64,000 bases of DNA from Cytobacillus gottheilii (lineage in GTDB: Bacteria > Bacillota > Bacilli > Bacillales > Cytobacillaceae), in contig NZ_KV440945.1 in assembly GCF_001636345.1 (NCBI RefSeq), forward strand, positions 3,491,354 through 3,555,353, written 5' to 3'. Below the pieces are notes generated by a model that saw only the letters and a list, made by a program, of their open reading frames with translations, did no database searches and was not told the origin of the DNA. This document shows positions 27,263 through 36,887 of this stretch, piece by piece. The position numbers and the translations under genes are program-made. Numbering within the stretch: the stretch's first letter is position 1; the number at the start of each line of letters is the position of its first letter.

Positions 27263-28291
27263 ATGTATATTCTACATAAAATCTTTTCGAAGCTAACGAA
27301 AATTAGACTGATTGATGCGGCTCTGCTGGCTGCTGCGATGATTCTTATCAGCAGCGTGACGATGAAGCTGGTGGAGCCTGAGACTTTTCCCCGCTATATC
27401 GATGCCTTATGGTGGACGATGACAACTCTCGTCACTGTTGGATATGGCGATTATTATCCAACAAGTGATCTCGGCAGGGTTTTCACCATGCTCCTTGTTT
27501 ATACATTTGGCATCGGCGGAATGGGGATTATTATCGGAAAACTATTTGAAGGGTTCACCACTTACCGCAAATGGAAGGAGGAAGGAAAATTGCAGTATTC
27601 CGGGAAAGAGCATTATATTTTAATTGGCGGCACAAAAGAAAAGTTAGCTAATGTCATTGAGGAAATCACCAGCAGCGGTCCGAAAAAGGAAATCGTCATC
27701 ATTGACCATCTGGAACGTGCACCAATCGAAGGCGATCAGGTCCATTTTATCAGCGGCAATCCTGCTGAAGAAGAAGTGTTACTGAAAGCCAATATTCTTG
27801 AAGCGAAATCGGTCGCAATCTTTTCCGATGACCGAAACGATCAGGCAGAATATGCCGATGGCAAAACCCTTCTCACTGCCTCTCGCGTCGAACATATCTC
27901 TAAAAAATACAACCGCAATATTTATACCATCGTCGAAGTCAAAAAAGATAAACATATCGCCCTGTTCGAGCATGCCAATGTCGATGAATTTATTCTTTCC
28001 AATGATTCTGTCTCCCGCCTCATGGCACAAGCCTCCCTCCACCATGGTTCAAGCAAACTATTCAACCAGATGCTCAGCAACAAAGATGGCGAAAACCTCT
28101 ATGCTATCTCTGTAAAACCACAATGGAAAACCTACCGTGATGCGGCTATGGACCTTTTTGATATGGGAGCTGTACTGCTTTCTGATGGGAATTCTTTAGA
28201 TATCGCGCGGAGGCATCAGGAATCTATTCCTAATGGTGCGCAGCTGTTTATTTTGTGTGATGAGGAGACTTATCGGAGGGTTGTTGGGTAG
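27263..28291 (+). CDS. Two-TM potassium channel with RCK/TrkA-N domain
   Basis: This 342-residue channel has two membrane helices around the selectivity filter TVGYGDYYP (residues 58-66), then a cytosolic RCK domain from about 115 (YILIGGTKEKLANVIEE, VIIDHL, AIFSDDRNDQAEYADGKTLL). This is the YugO/MthK-like pattern. RBS AGGAGG lies 7 bases before the ATG; the gap to the ATP-grasp gene is 3 bases, so it is the last gene of the operon. A link between potassium flux and the ligase is suggested by linkage alone. Confidence 0.92.
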   Translation: MYILHKIFSKLTKIRLIDAALLAAAMILISSVTMKLVEPETFPRYIDALWWTMTTLVTVGYGDYYPTSDLGRVFTMLLVYTFGIGGMGIIIGKLFEGFTTYRKWKEEGKLQYSGKEHYILIGGTKEKLANVIEEITSSGPKKEIVIIDHLERAPIEGDQVHFISGNPAEEEVLLKANILEAKSVAIFSDDRNDQAEYADGKTLLTASRVEHISKKYNRNIYTIVEVKKDKHIALFEHANVDEFILSNDSVSRLMAQASLHHGSSKLFNQMLSNKDGENLYAISVKPQWKTYRDAAMDLFDMGAVLLSDGNSLDIARRHQESIPNGAQLFILCDEETYRRVVG

Positions 28292-28336
28292 GGTTTGGGG
28301 GCTTGGGGGCTTGGGGGCCTGGTCCTGCAGCAGATT

Positions 28337-28557
28337 AAAATAAGCGGAGATTTTCCGGTTAAATACAGAATTAAGCTTTTTTTGGATTAAATAAGCGGAA
28401 TTTTTCCGATTAAACACCGTAAAACCAGTCATTTTCCCGGATTTTGAGGGAACAGTCGGAAATTCTCCGTCTATTTTAGCTAATTTCAGTGGAATTTCAC
28501 GAATAAGAGTAATTTCTCCGCTTATTTTGGGTTAGGGGGACAGGTTCCTTGACCCAA
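28337..28557 (+). repeat. Intergenic repeat R1 with GGGACAGGTTCC box
   Basis: It begins AATAAGCGGAGATTTTCCGG, contains two AATAAGCGGA cores, and ends TTTCTCCGCTTATTTTGGG followed by GGGGGACAGGTTCCTTGACCCA. Ends are inverted (AATAAGCGGAG / CTCCGCTTATT). It is preceded by a GGGGGCTT triplet run. About 80 percent similar to R2 by eye. Confidence 0.85.
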
Positions 28558-28589
28558 ATCTGGGTGGGGGTACGAACTTTATTCATATT

Positions 28590-28621
28590 AGAATGAATAA
28601 AAAAAGGCAGCTCACTGCTGC
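28590..28621 (-). terminator. Terminator overlapping the stop of the 122-aa gene
   Basis: On the minus strand GCAGC-agtga-GCTGC is followed by CTTTTTTTATT. The hairpin includes the TGA stop codon. Confidence 0.6.
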
Positions 28622-28980
28622 TCTTTATTTTTGGAATCTCTCGCTATCCATATAGCAAAGAATTGAGGAATCAAATTCAACAAACTAACCAAGATCAATA
28701 AGTCATTTGGAGCAAGCGGCTTAAAATAACCCTCCCACCGGTCGTTTCCTGCCATATCACTTATATAAATATATGAAATAATAGCTGACAAGATATTCCC
28801 TAATACAAGAAAGAACAAATTATTAGATCGTTTGCTGAAGAAAGCAAGAAGTGAGGTCACTATAATCATAAATAAATAACCGAGCATTGATCTGTTATCA
28901 AAATCCTGATACATAGAAAAATAGACATATGGAAAACAAAATAGAATGAGTATGAGGATACCACTTTGAAATTTCCTCAT
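28612..28980 (-). CDS. Small four-TM membrane protein, unknown
   Basis: This 122-residue hydrophobic protein has about four membrane helices (6-22, 33-50, 56-75, 92-112) and a charged C-terminus (ARDSKNKEQQ). I recognise no family. RBS AAGGGGAG is 6 bases before the ATG. It stands alone between a repeat and the HAD gene. Confidence 0.7.
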   Translation of the reverse strand: MRKFQSGILILILFCFPYVYFSMYQDFDNRSMLGYLFMIIVTSLLAFFSKRSNNLFFLVLGNILSAIISYIYISDMAGNDRWEGYFKPLAPNDLLILVSLLNLIPQFFAIWIARDSKNKEQQ

Positions 28981-29080
28981 TTTATACTCCCCTTTCTGAT
29001 ATTAGTGTAATTTTACACCAATTATAACATATAGGGATTTTTTGATAACAGTTATTTTCCTACAATTTTTATAATCCTGC

Positions 29081-29743
29081 TTAATTTAGATTTTCAATAA
29101 TAAAAGATACTTCTCCCAAATCATCAATCATTTCGTCTGCTGCAGCATGATTCCATTGAGAATCCCTTTTCCAGATTGCCTTCATTCCTATATTTTGGGC
29201 AGCTTTTATATCATTGTCCGGATGGTCGCCCACAAATATACTTTCGTTAGGTGTTACATTAAGTTGCTGCAATGCCCGCTTAAATAGTTGAGGATCAGGT
29301 TTCTTTATCCCTTCCCATTCAGAAATTAGGATCGTTTGAAAATAATCTCTTATGCCCAATGCTTTGATGTTATCCATCTGGAATTGTCCTTTACCATTGG
29401 TAATCAAGCCTAAAGCAAGGTTTTTAGTCTTTAATTCTGCTAACATACGAATGAGATTTGGGAAAGCGATGCAATGATTTTTAAAATGACTTAGGTAATC
29501 TTGAAGCAGTTCCTCCCAGGTAATATCAGTAATCTTAAATTCACTGACTAGCTGCTGATATACTTTATCTTTCCAAACATATCCACGGTGGTCTAATTCA
29601 ATAAACCTTCTTATATACCTCTCTTTTGGTATATGCCCCAGCCATTTATTCAGTCTGTCATATTGATTTTGTATAAACATTTTTACTGATTCATCTCTAT
29701 TTAATAAGGTCCCGTCCAAATCGAATAAAACAGCTTTTATCAT
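29081..29743 (-). CDS. HAD-superfamily hydrolase (phosphatase)
   Basis: This 220-residue HAD subfamily IA enzyme has the nucleophile motif DLDGT near residues 8-12 (VLFDLDGTLL), motif II LITNG, Lys in IKKPDP and motif IV FVGDHPDNDI, with an all-alpha cap between I and II. Relatives act on phosphoglycolate, pyrimidine nucleotides or other phosphoesters; substrate unknown. I chose ATG 29743 because AAGGAG lies 11 bases upstream; a GTG at 29755 abuts the RBS and is unlikely. Confidence 0.87.
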   Translation of the reverse strand: MIKAVLFDLDGTLLNRDESVKMFIQNQYDRLNKWLGHIPKERYIRRFIELDHRGYVWKDKVYQQLVSEFKITDITWEELLQDYLSHFKNHCIAFPNLIRMLAELKTKNLALGLITNGKGQFQMDNIKALGIRDYFQTILISEWEGIKKPDPQLFKRALQQLNVTPNESIFVGDHPDNDIKAAQNIGMKAIWKRDSQWNHAAADEMIDDLGEVSFIIENLN

Positions 29744-29850
29744 TTCTAGATCCACTCCTTTCTACAGGTTCTTAAATCTTCTCTATCTCTTTTTCATAAT
29801 CCTTCTGTACCTATAAGGAGACATCCTTCTCACTGAAAATAGGGCTTTTA

Positions 29851-30069
29851 AATAAGCGGAGATTTTACCGTTAAATGCAAAAATAAGCTAATTTCGCTTA
29901 AAATAAGCGGAGTTTTTCCGGTTAAACACCGTAAAACCAGTCATTTCCACGCATTTTGATGAAATAGCCGGAAATTCTCCGTCTATTTGGGCTATTTTCA
30001 GTGGAATTTCATGAATAAGAGTAATTTCTCCGCTTATTTTGGGTTGAGGGGACAGGTTCCTTGACCCAC
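29851..30069 (+). repeat. Intergenic repeat R2 with GGGACAGGTTCC box
   Basis: Same arrangement as R1: AATAAGCGGAG at the left, a second AATAAGCGGAG core about 50 bases in, CTCCGCTTATT at the right, then GGGGACAGGTTCCTTGACCCA. It lies between divergent genes, in the long leader of cydA. The remaining 170 bases to the cydA RBS have no gene visible. Confidence 0.85.
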
Positions 30070-30269
30070 CGCTTGACCAAGCGTTTGACCCACCCGTTTT
30101 ATAATAATCTCTAGATAATCCGCTCCGCCCCTCAATATCCACCCCTCCTCCACCAAAATCACGCCTGTTCAAGTCCCTCTTTCCCAAAACCAATGCAAAA
30201 AACCAATGCATAAAATATCCATCCTGAACAAGAATAACCATATGAATGAAGTTTGAAAGGATGAGAACG

Positions 30270-31607
30270 ATGGATAATGTGTTGCTTGCGAGAATGCTGT
30301 TTGGGTCATCCCTTATCTTTCATATTATTTTTGCGACATTGGGAGTTGGGCTTACGCTGATGATTCTCATCGCTGAAATATTGAGGGTCGTTAGAAAAGA
30401 TAATGATTATGGAATTCTTGCAAAGCGGTGGACTAAAGCAGTTGCAATTTTACTTGGGGTAGCTATTCCATCTGGCACCATTGTAGCTGTCATGCTTGCT
30501 TTGTTGTGGCCGGGTTTAATTGAAGTAGTCGGACAAGTTATTGCCCTGCCTTTTACGTTAGAAATTTTTGCGTTCTTTTTTGAGGCTTTATTTCTTTCTA
30601 TTTACGTGTATGCGGCCAGCCGCTTAAGTTCGACAATGCGCATCATCAGTGTCTTTTTCGTCGCACTTGGAGCTACGGCTTCTGCTGTTTTAATCACCAA
30701 CGTCCAGTCATGGATGAATACGCCAACTGGATTCAGTATCGTGAACGGAGATATTACCGATGTACGTCCATGGGAAGCGGTCTTAAATCCAGCCTTTGGT
30801 TATACAGCTATACACGTTGCAAGTAGTGCTTATACAGCGACTGCATTTGTCGTTGCTTCCTATGCCGCTTATCAATTGTTAAAACCGAACCTGAAACAAA
30901 GTGAAAAAACGTATCATCGCAAAGGGTTAATGATGGCACTTATTTTTGGAGCGATTACATCTCTATGGACAGCAACAAATGGGCATCATTCAGCTGTTGG
31001 TTTGCACAACAACGTACCCGTTAAATTAGCAGCGGCTGAGGGATTATTTGAAACACAGTCAAATGCTCCACTATCCATTTTTGGTACACCAGACCCTGAA
31101 GCAAATCGAGTTGTCGGCGGGATTGAAGTGCCAGGCATGCTCAGCTATCTGGCAACCGGTTCTCTTGATGGAGTCGTTGTTGGACTCAATGAATATCCAC
31201 GGGACGAGTGGCCGCCACTTTTTGTTCATACCTTATTTAACATCATGGTCGGCATTGGATCTGCACTCATTGCGCTATCATTTGGTGCGTTAGCTTATCG
31301 GATCTTTTTTAAAAAACGAGAATACCCGAATTGGGTGCTCATTCCTTTAGTTGCAAGCGGACCTTTAGCCATGCTCGGCATTGAGACAGGCTGGATTTTT
31401 GCCTGTATCGGAAGACAGCCTTGGACCATTTATGGCATTCAGCGGACTGCAGAAGCTGCAACAAAATCAGCAAATCTTGGAACCTTCTTTATCATTTTTA
31501 TTTCGCTCTATGGTTTTCTATTAGTCGTGACAGCGCTTGTGATGCGTTATTATTTCCGCCGCAATCCGCTTATAAAAGAATTTGAAAGTCAAACCACAAC
31601 GGTTTAG
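30270..31607 (+). CDS. cydA: Cytochrome bd ubiquinol/menaquinol oxidase subunit I
   Basis: This 445-residue integral membrane protein is subunit I of cytochrome bd, which oxidises menaquinol and reduces O2 under low oxygen. Seen: MDNVLLARMLFG start, heme-ligand His18 in IFHIIFATLGVG, a second His in AIHVASSAY, and GRQPW near the C-terminus. The Q-loop is short, as in Bacillus-type bd oxidases. I chose the ATG at 30270 (GAAAGG 9 bases upstream) over one at 30246. First of cydABDC. Confidence 0.95.
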   Translation: MDNVLLARMLFGSSLIFHIIFATLGVGLTLMILIAEILRVVRKDNDYGILAKRWTKAVAILLGVAIPSGTIVAVMLALLWPGLIEVVGQVIALPFTLEIFAFFFEALFLSIYVYAASRLSSTMRIISVFFVALGATASAVLITNVQSWMNTPTGFSIVNGDITDVRPWEAVLNPAFGYTAIHVASSAYTATAFVVASYAAYQLLKPNLKQSEKTYHRKGLMMALIFGAITSLWTATNGHHSAVGLHNNVPVKLAAAEGLFETQSNAPLSIFGTPDPEANRVVGGIEVPGMLSYLATGSLDGVVVGLNEYPRDEWPPLFVHTLFNIMVGIGSALIALSFGALAYRIFFKKREYPNWVLIPLVASGPLAMLGIETGWIFACIGRQPWTIYGIQRTAEAATKSANLGTFFIIFISLYGFLLVVTALVMRYYFRRNPLIKEFESQTTTV

Positions 31608-31622
31608 AAGGGAGGAAACTTA

Positions 31623-32663
31623 ATGGAAGCCAATGTTGCCATCGTAGTGATCTGGCTGTTTTTGTTCCTATATGCTTTAGGCGGAGCGATTGATTTTGGT
31701 GCCGGTTTTTGGTCGATGTTTTATTTTGGCCGGAAAGATACGACCGCAGCAAGCATAGCGAACTTGTATTTAAATCCTTCCTGGAAAGTAACAAATGTCT
31801 TTTTAGTTTTATTTGTTGTTGCTTTAGTCGGCTTTTTTCCTCATGCAGCTTTTGCGTTAGGGTCGTTCATGATTGTTCCGGTCAGCTTCGTCCTTATTTT
31901 GCTGATCATCAGAAGTGCCTTTATGGTGTATTCCTATTCAGTGCAAAAGTATACAAAGCTATTTACTTACATTTCCGGCATTACCGGTCTGCTCATTCCT
32001 GCCTTAATGCTAAGCATCCTTCCGATTATTATTGGCGGGTTTGTGGAGATTGTTGGCGGCAATCATTATATTCTTTATGACAGACTGCTTTCCAGCCCAA
32101 CTCTTTATGCACATATCGGGTTTGGTTTAGCGGCTGAATTGTTTCTGTCCTCCCTCTTCCTGAGCGATTATGCCAGAGAAGCAAAAGCAATGGAAACATA
32201 TGAGGTGTATCGAAAAAATGCGATTATCCTCGGTCCGATCATGCTTAGTATGGCTGTTGCGGCAACCATGACACTGATGCCGGAAGCGATGTGGATGGTT
32301 GAAAATATGGCCAGACAATGGCATCTGTTTGCCTTAAGCCTCGTTGTTTTTTCCATTGGATACAGTGCTCTCTGGTGGCCATCTAAAAAAGGACGGGTCG
32401 GGCAGCCGCGGGTTGCAGTTCTATTCATGGTGGCGCAGATTGGCTTAGCAAGCTTTGCTTACGGCTGGGCGCATATGCCCTATATTGTCTATCCCGATCT
32501 GACGATTTATGAAGCAGTGACAAATAAGCAAATGTATCTTTCCCTTCTGTGGGGATATGCAATCGGCATGGCAATCCTTGTGCCATTATTCTATTGGTTT
32601 TGGCGACTATTTCTCAAAGATAAACGATATCTTACAGACAAAAAAGTGGATGATGTACGGTAG
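31623..32663 (+). CDS. cydB: Cytochrome bd oxidase subunit II
   Basis: This 346-residue protein has about eight or nine membrane helices and the N-terminal GGAIDFGAGFWSMF segment typical of CydB. The gene begins 15 bases after cydA with an AGGGAGG RBS. It pairs with CydA to form the oxidase heterodimer. Normal length. Confidence 0.95.
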   Translation: MEANVAIVVIWLFLFLYALGGAIDFGAGFWSMFYFGRKDTTAASIANLYLNPSWKVTNVFLVLFVVALVGFFPHAAFALGSFMIVPVSFVLILLIIRSAFMVYSYSVQKYTKLFTYISGITGLLIPALMLSILPIIIGGFVEIVGGNHYILYDRLLSSPTLYAHIGFGLAAELFLSSLFLSDYAREAKAMETYEVYRKNAIILGPIMLSMAVAATMTLMPEAMWMVENMARQWHLFALSLVVFSIGYSALWWPSKKGRVGQPRVAVLFMVAQIGLASFAYGWAHMPYIVYPDLTIYEAVTNKQMYLSLLWGYAIGMAILVPLFYWFWRLFLKDKRYLTDKKVDDVR

Positions 32664-32678
32664 CTAGGAGGACAAAAG

Positions 32679-34415
32679 GTGAAGCAGCTAAAAGATCTTG
32701 CCAAACAACAGAAAAGGAGCATGTATTCTCTTTCGTTTACGGCGTTTGTAATAGGTTGCATGACAGTACTGCAGGCATTATTGATTGTATCCATCGTTAC
32801 GAACATTTTTTTAGAAGAGATGCCGTTTTCAGCTGTTATTTTACAACTAGCAGCTCTTTTAGCTGTGTTTTCAGTAAGAGGATTATGCGCCTATATTCAC
32901 GGAAAAACCGGGATAGCGATGGCATCTCAAGCAAAAAAACAGTTTCGACAAGCATTGATCACACAGTATTCCCATAACCCTGTTCAGGCATCGATCAAAG
33001 GGCAATCAGGTCAAAAAGTAACGCTGGTGACAGATGTTGTGGACGAAATTGACCCTTATTTCAGCAAATATTATCCACAGCGGATTTTATCTTCCATTGT
33101 ATCAATCATTCTATTAGCAGCCGTAGTTTGGCAAAACTGGGTTTCAGCAGTCATTATGCTTGTGACGGCTCCACTCATTCCAGTCTTTATGATTATCATT
33201 GGAAAAAAAACAGAGAAAAAGGCCCTTCAGCATGTGGAGAAACTCACTGTCCTTGCAGGGAAATTTCTTGATAGCCTGCAAGGATTAGTCACATTGAAGC
33301 TTTTTGGAAAAGTGAAGGAAGAAGCAGCTCTTATTAAAAAAAGCAGCATTGATTATCGGACAGCAACAATGGATGTCCTTAAATTCGCCTTCCTCTCTTC
33401 TCTTGTGCTCGAGCTCATTTCAATGCTAGGGACTGCACTAATCGCTTTGGAAGTTGGACTCCGCCTTGTCATATATCAAAATATCTCTTTCTTCCCAGCC
33501 TTCTTTGTCTTAGCGATTGCGCCTGAATTTTATAAAACACTGAAGGATGTCGGCAGTGCCTTTCATGCAGGAAAAGGCAGTATGGCTGCTGCGGAGAAAA
33601 TAATAGATGAGCTTGAAGGCTCCCACCAGACTATTAAATGGGGAAATAAAATGCTGTCGGACACAGCCTGTCCCCCCAGCATGGTACTAAATAATCTATC
33701 TTTTACATATGGTGAGGATCATTTTTCTTTACATGGCATTAACGCAGAATTTGAACCCAACAGCCAAATTGCGATCATTGGACCAAGCGGAGCTGGCAAA
33801 ACAAGCTTACTTCACTTACTAGCTGGGATCTACAAGCCCGCAACTGGAGAAGTATTAGTCAATGATGAGCCGCTATTTACCTATGATGAACGCGAATGGT
33901 TCGACAAGCTTATTTATATATCACAAGATCCTTATATTTTTTCAGGAACCATTAAAGATAATATTCTTATTGCGTGTCCTGAGAAAAAGATTTCTGAAAA
34001 CGAGCTTGGCACTGTATTGGAAAAAGCAGGACTCACTGAGCTTATACAGCAATTAGAAAATGGCATAAATACGTCTATTGGAGAAGCTGGCAGAGGCTTA
34101 TCCGGCGGGGAAAAGCAACGGATTGCACTTGCCCGTGCCTTTTTAAAAAGACCTTCCATTATCCTGTTTGATGAACCAACTGTCGGACTGGATCTTTATA
34201 CAGAAAGCATTCTGCAAAAGTCGATTGCAGAGCTTGCCCAGACTGCAACCATCATTACCGTTGCACACCGATTACATACCATCAAACAGGCAGACTGTAT
34301 TTTGTATCTTGAAAAAGGAACGTTAGTTGGAAAAGGTACTCATAAAGAGCTATTGGAACAGACGAAGGATTATTTGACGATGGTAGAAGAACATCAAGGA
34401 GGCGCGGCCGGATGA
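32679..34415 (+). CDS. cydD: ABC exporter subunit CydD (cydC in B. subtilis naming)
   Basis: This 578-residue half-transporter starts at a GTG with TAGGAGG upstream. It has six membrane helices and an ABC domain with Walker A GPSGAGKTS, signature LSGGEKQR and Walker B ILFDEPT. The CydDC heterodimer is known to be needed for bd oxidase assembly; it was proposed to export thiols and more recently to import heme. The linker before the ABC domain contains MLSDTACPPS, whose DNA (near 33652-33680) resembles the repeat-box sequence read backwards. Confidence 0.92.
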   Translation: MKQLKDLAKQQKRSMYSLSFTAFVIGCMTVLQALLIVSIVTNIFLEEMPFSAVILQLAALLAVFSVRGLCAYIHGKTGIAMASQAKKQFRQALITQYSHNPVQASIKGQSGQKVTLVTDVVDEIDPYFSKYYPQRILSSIVSIILLAAVVWQNWVSAVIMLVTAPLIPVFMIIIGKKTEKKALQHVEKLTVLAGKFLDSLQGLVTLKLFGKVKEEAALIKKSSIDYRTATMDVLKFAFLSSLVLELISMLGTALIALEVGLRLVIYQNISFFPAFFVLAIAPEFYKTLKDVGSAFHAGKGSMAAAEKIIDELEGSHQTIKWGNKMLSDTACPPSMVLNNLSFTYGEDHFSLHGINAEFEPNSQIAIIGPSGAGKTSLLHLLAGIYKPATGEVLVNDEPLFTYDEREWFDKLIYISQDPYIFSGTIKDNILIACPEKKISENELGTVLEKAGLTELIQQLENGINTSIGEAGRGLSGGEKQRIALARAFLKRPSIILFDEPTVGLDLYTESILQKSIAELAQTATIITVAHRLHTIKQADCILYLEKGTLVGKGTHKELLEQTKDYLTMVEEHQGGAAG

Positions 34416-36142
34416 CGGAGTTAAGATTCGTAATCAAATTAATGTTCATCGAACGAAAAGATATGTACATTTCGATTATCTATGGCGTACTGGCTGGATT
34501 ATCCACGGTTGCTGTGTTTGCCGACAGCGGCTATCTCGTTTCGAAGGCAGCACTGCTTCCGCCGCTTTATATCCTGACCATTTTTGTTGCTCTGTTAAAA
34601 TTATTCACCGTCATTCGCGCCTTTGCCCGTTATGCGGAACGCTATTACTCACACAGAGCTACTTTTACGATTCTTAGTAATGTAAGAACCTACTTTTTTA
34701 CCAAACTAGAGCCACTTGCGCCATCCCTTTTTCAGCGCTTTCGCAGCGGTGACTTGTTGGCGAGGGTTGTGGGCGATGTAGAGAGCCTGCAGAATTTTTT
34801 CCTTCGTGTGTATTATCCGCCGATCGTGATGCTCGTTGTTTTCCTGACAACGGTTCTTTTCACTGCTATGTTTTCCTGGCCTGTTGCATTAATTCTTTTA
34901 TTAGGGCTGGTGATAACCGGCTTTTGTATTCCCTTTATATTTGCCATCAAACAGCGTGGCATCCAAGCAAAAATTCGGCAGCTTCGCACTGAACTATCTA
35001 CTGATACAACCGAATTTTTATATGGCTTTTTAGATTTAAAACTCTATCAGAGGCTATCTTCTAAAGAAAAGAAGCTGAGTCAAACATCAGACGTTTATAT
35101 TGAAGAGCAGGAAGTTAAGGGAAAAAAAGAACAATTAAACTCCGCCGTTAATCACTGGTTTTCTCTGCTTACTTCCTGGTCTGTGATCGCTTTAGGGGCT
35201 TACCTGGTATCTGCCGGGGAGGTTGATGGCGTGTTTTTGGCAATGCTTGTTCTTATTTCCTTGACGGTATTTGAGACGGCAGCTCCAATGACCGAGGTAC
35301 CGGGTTATTTTGAAGATACTAGACATGCTGCCGAACGGCTGTCTTCAATCATCAATGAAGCAGAGAAACAACAAGAGCTGAAAAGTAATGGCAGATTGAC
35401 AGAGCTAGATGGTCCCCCGGAAATAGAATGTAAAAACGTGCATTTTTGTTTTCCAGGTGAAGCGCGCCCTACTCTAACAGATGTTTCTTTGCAATTACCG
35501 AGCGGGTCCAAAACAGCGATTGTTGGACCAAGCGGTTCCGGAAAATCGACATTACTACATCTCTTATTAAAACTCTATCCGCCATCCAGCGGAACCATTC
35601 GTATACAGGGGCAGGATCTAGCCCATCTGGATGAAGATCAGCTCTGGAAGAACATCTCCCCTGTTCTTCAGGGCAATCACTTCTTTTATGGATGTGTTCG
35701 AGAAAACCTAAGGCTTGCGGGTGACAATATTTCCGATGATAAAATGAATGAAGTTCTTTCATATGTAAAACTAGACCATTTATCCGTGGATTCTGTGGTT
35801 TTGGAGAAAGGCGCAAATCTCTCCGGTGGCGAAAAACAGAGACTTGCCATCGCCAGAGCGATGCTGAAAAAGGGAAGTCTTCTGCTGCTGGATGAACCAA
35901 CCTCGTCTGTTGATCCCATTACCCAACAGCGAGTGATGAACAGACTATTTACTGGAGCAAAAGACAACACCATTGTGCTCATCAGCCACAACCTAACCGG
36001 CTTAGAACACATGGACCAAATCATCGTGATGGATCAGGGCAGGATTATTGAAAGCGGGACATATCAGGAATTGATGGAGATGAGAGGGTATTTTTATCGG
36101 ATGAAGATGATTGAGAATGGGATTTGGGGACAGGTTCAGTGA
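34412..36142 (+). CDS. cydC: ABC exporter subunit CydC (cydD in B. subtilis naming)
   Basis: This 576-residue second half-transporter overlaps cydD by four bases (ATGA), showing translational coupling. Seen: six membrane helices, Walker A GPSGSGKST, signature LSGGEKQR, Walker B LLLLDEPTSSVD and switch His in LISHNL. The last codons run into the start of a repeat-box (GGGGACAGGTTCAGTGACCCA at 36126), so the repeat may define the C-terminus (…IWGQVQ). Confidence 0.92.
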   Translation: MTELRFVIKLMFIERKDMYISIIYGVLAGLSTVAVFADSGYLVSKAALLPPLYILTIFVALLKLFTVIRAFARYAERYYSHRATFTILSNVRTYFFTKLEPLAPSLFQRFRSGDLLARVVGDVESLQNFFLRVYYPPIVMLVVFLTTVLFTAMFSWPVALILLLGLVITGFCIPFIFAIKQRGIQAKIRQLRTELSTDTTEFLYGFLDLKLYQRLSSKEKKLSQTSDVYIEEQEVKGKKEQLNSAVNHWFSLLTSWSVIALGAYLVSAGEVDGVFLAMLVLISLTVFETAAPMTEVPGYFEDTRHAAERLSSIINEAEKQQELKSNGRLTELDGPPEIECKNVHFCFPGEARPTLTDVSLQLPSGSKTAIVGPSGSGKSTLLHLLLKLYPPSSGTIRIQGQDLAHLDEDQLWKNISPVLQGNHFFYGCVRENLRLAGDNISDDKMNEVLSYVKLDHLSVDSVVLEKGANLSGGEKQRLAIARAMLKKGSLLLLDEPTSSVDPITQQRVMNRLFTGAKDNTIVLISHNLTGLEHMDQIIVMDQGRIIESGTYQELMEMRGYFYRMKMIENGIWGQVQ

Positions 36143-36418
36143 CCCACTGGGTTTTTGGGCGTGGGTTTTTGGGTGGGTTTTTAGGGACAGGTTCCTCGAC
36201 CCACTCTTGGCGCTCTTTCCTAGGGGAAATTAAGCGGAGATATTCCGCTTATTTTCATTTTAGCGGTATTTTTGGTCTAAATAAGCGGAGAAATTCCGGT
36301 TATCTCCCACAAAACCGCCCTTTTTCACCTTTTTTGAGCCAATAGTCGGAATTTCTTCCTTTATTTTGGCTGTTATTAGCGTAATTTTATAAATAAGGGA
36401 ACTTTCTCCGCTTATTAT
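36126..36418 (+). repeat. Intergenic repeat R3 with flanking boxes
   Basis: One box overlaps the end of cydC (36126-36146), another GGGACAGGTTCCTCGACCCA is at about 36184, then the repeat core runs from AATTAAGCGGAG (36228) to CTCCGCTTATTATAA (about 36418). Confidence 0.85.
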
Positions 36419-36448
36419 AAACATGCGCGCTTTATTCACATGGGTTTT

Positions 36449-36780
36449 AGGGACAGGTTCCTCGACCCACTCTTGGCGCTCTTTCCTAGGGGAAAATAAG
36501 CGGAGCTTTTCCGCTTATTTTCATTTTAGCGCTATTTTTGGTCTAAATAAGCGGAGAAATTCCGGTTATCTCCCACAAAACCGGCCTTTTTCACCTTTTT
36601 TGATCCAATAGCCGGAATTTCTCCCTTTATTTTGGCTGTTTTTAGCGTAATTTTTAAAATAACGGAACTTTCTCCGCTTATTATAAACAAGCTCCCCTTT
36701 ATCCATACGGGTTTAAGGACAGGTTCCTCAACCCACAGAATTTCTGGGGACTGGTCCCTCGACCCACTCTTTTTGACGCT
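36449..36780 (+). repeat. Intergenic repeat R4 with flanking boxes
   Basis: Almost a copy of R3, shifted by about 266 bases: box at 36450, core 36494-36683, then two more boxes near 36716 (GGACAGGTTCCTCAACCCA) and 36748 (GGGGACTGGTCCCTCGACCCA). Open frames here are repeat-derived and not supported as genes. Confidence 0.85.
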
Positions 36781-36825
36781 CAACCCTAATTTTTCAAAAA
36801 CGCTCAAAATCACTCCGGCATTTCC

Positions 36826-36873
36826 AACAAAAAAACTCTTCCACCATAACCTACTGTCTTTGGCGAAAGAGTT
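36826..36873 (-). terminator. Terminator of the GH3 operon
   Basis: On the minus strand AACTCTT (36867-36873) pairs with AAGAGTT (36834-36840), with TTTTTTT after it. Confidence 0.75.
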
Positions 36874-36887
36874 AGTTCTTTTACAAC

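Noticed and set aside
36124-36813. Several frames in the R3/R4 region (both strands)
   Set aside because: They are made by the repeat units and repeat with them; low-complexity products without RBS.
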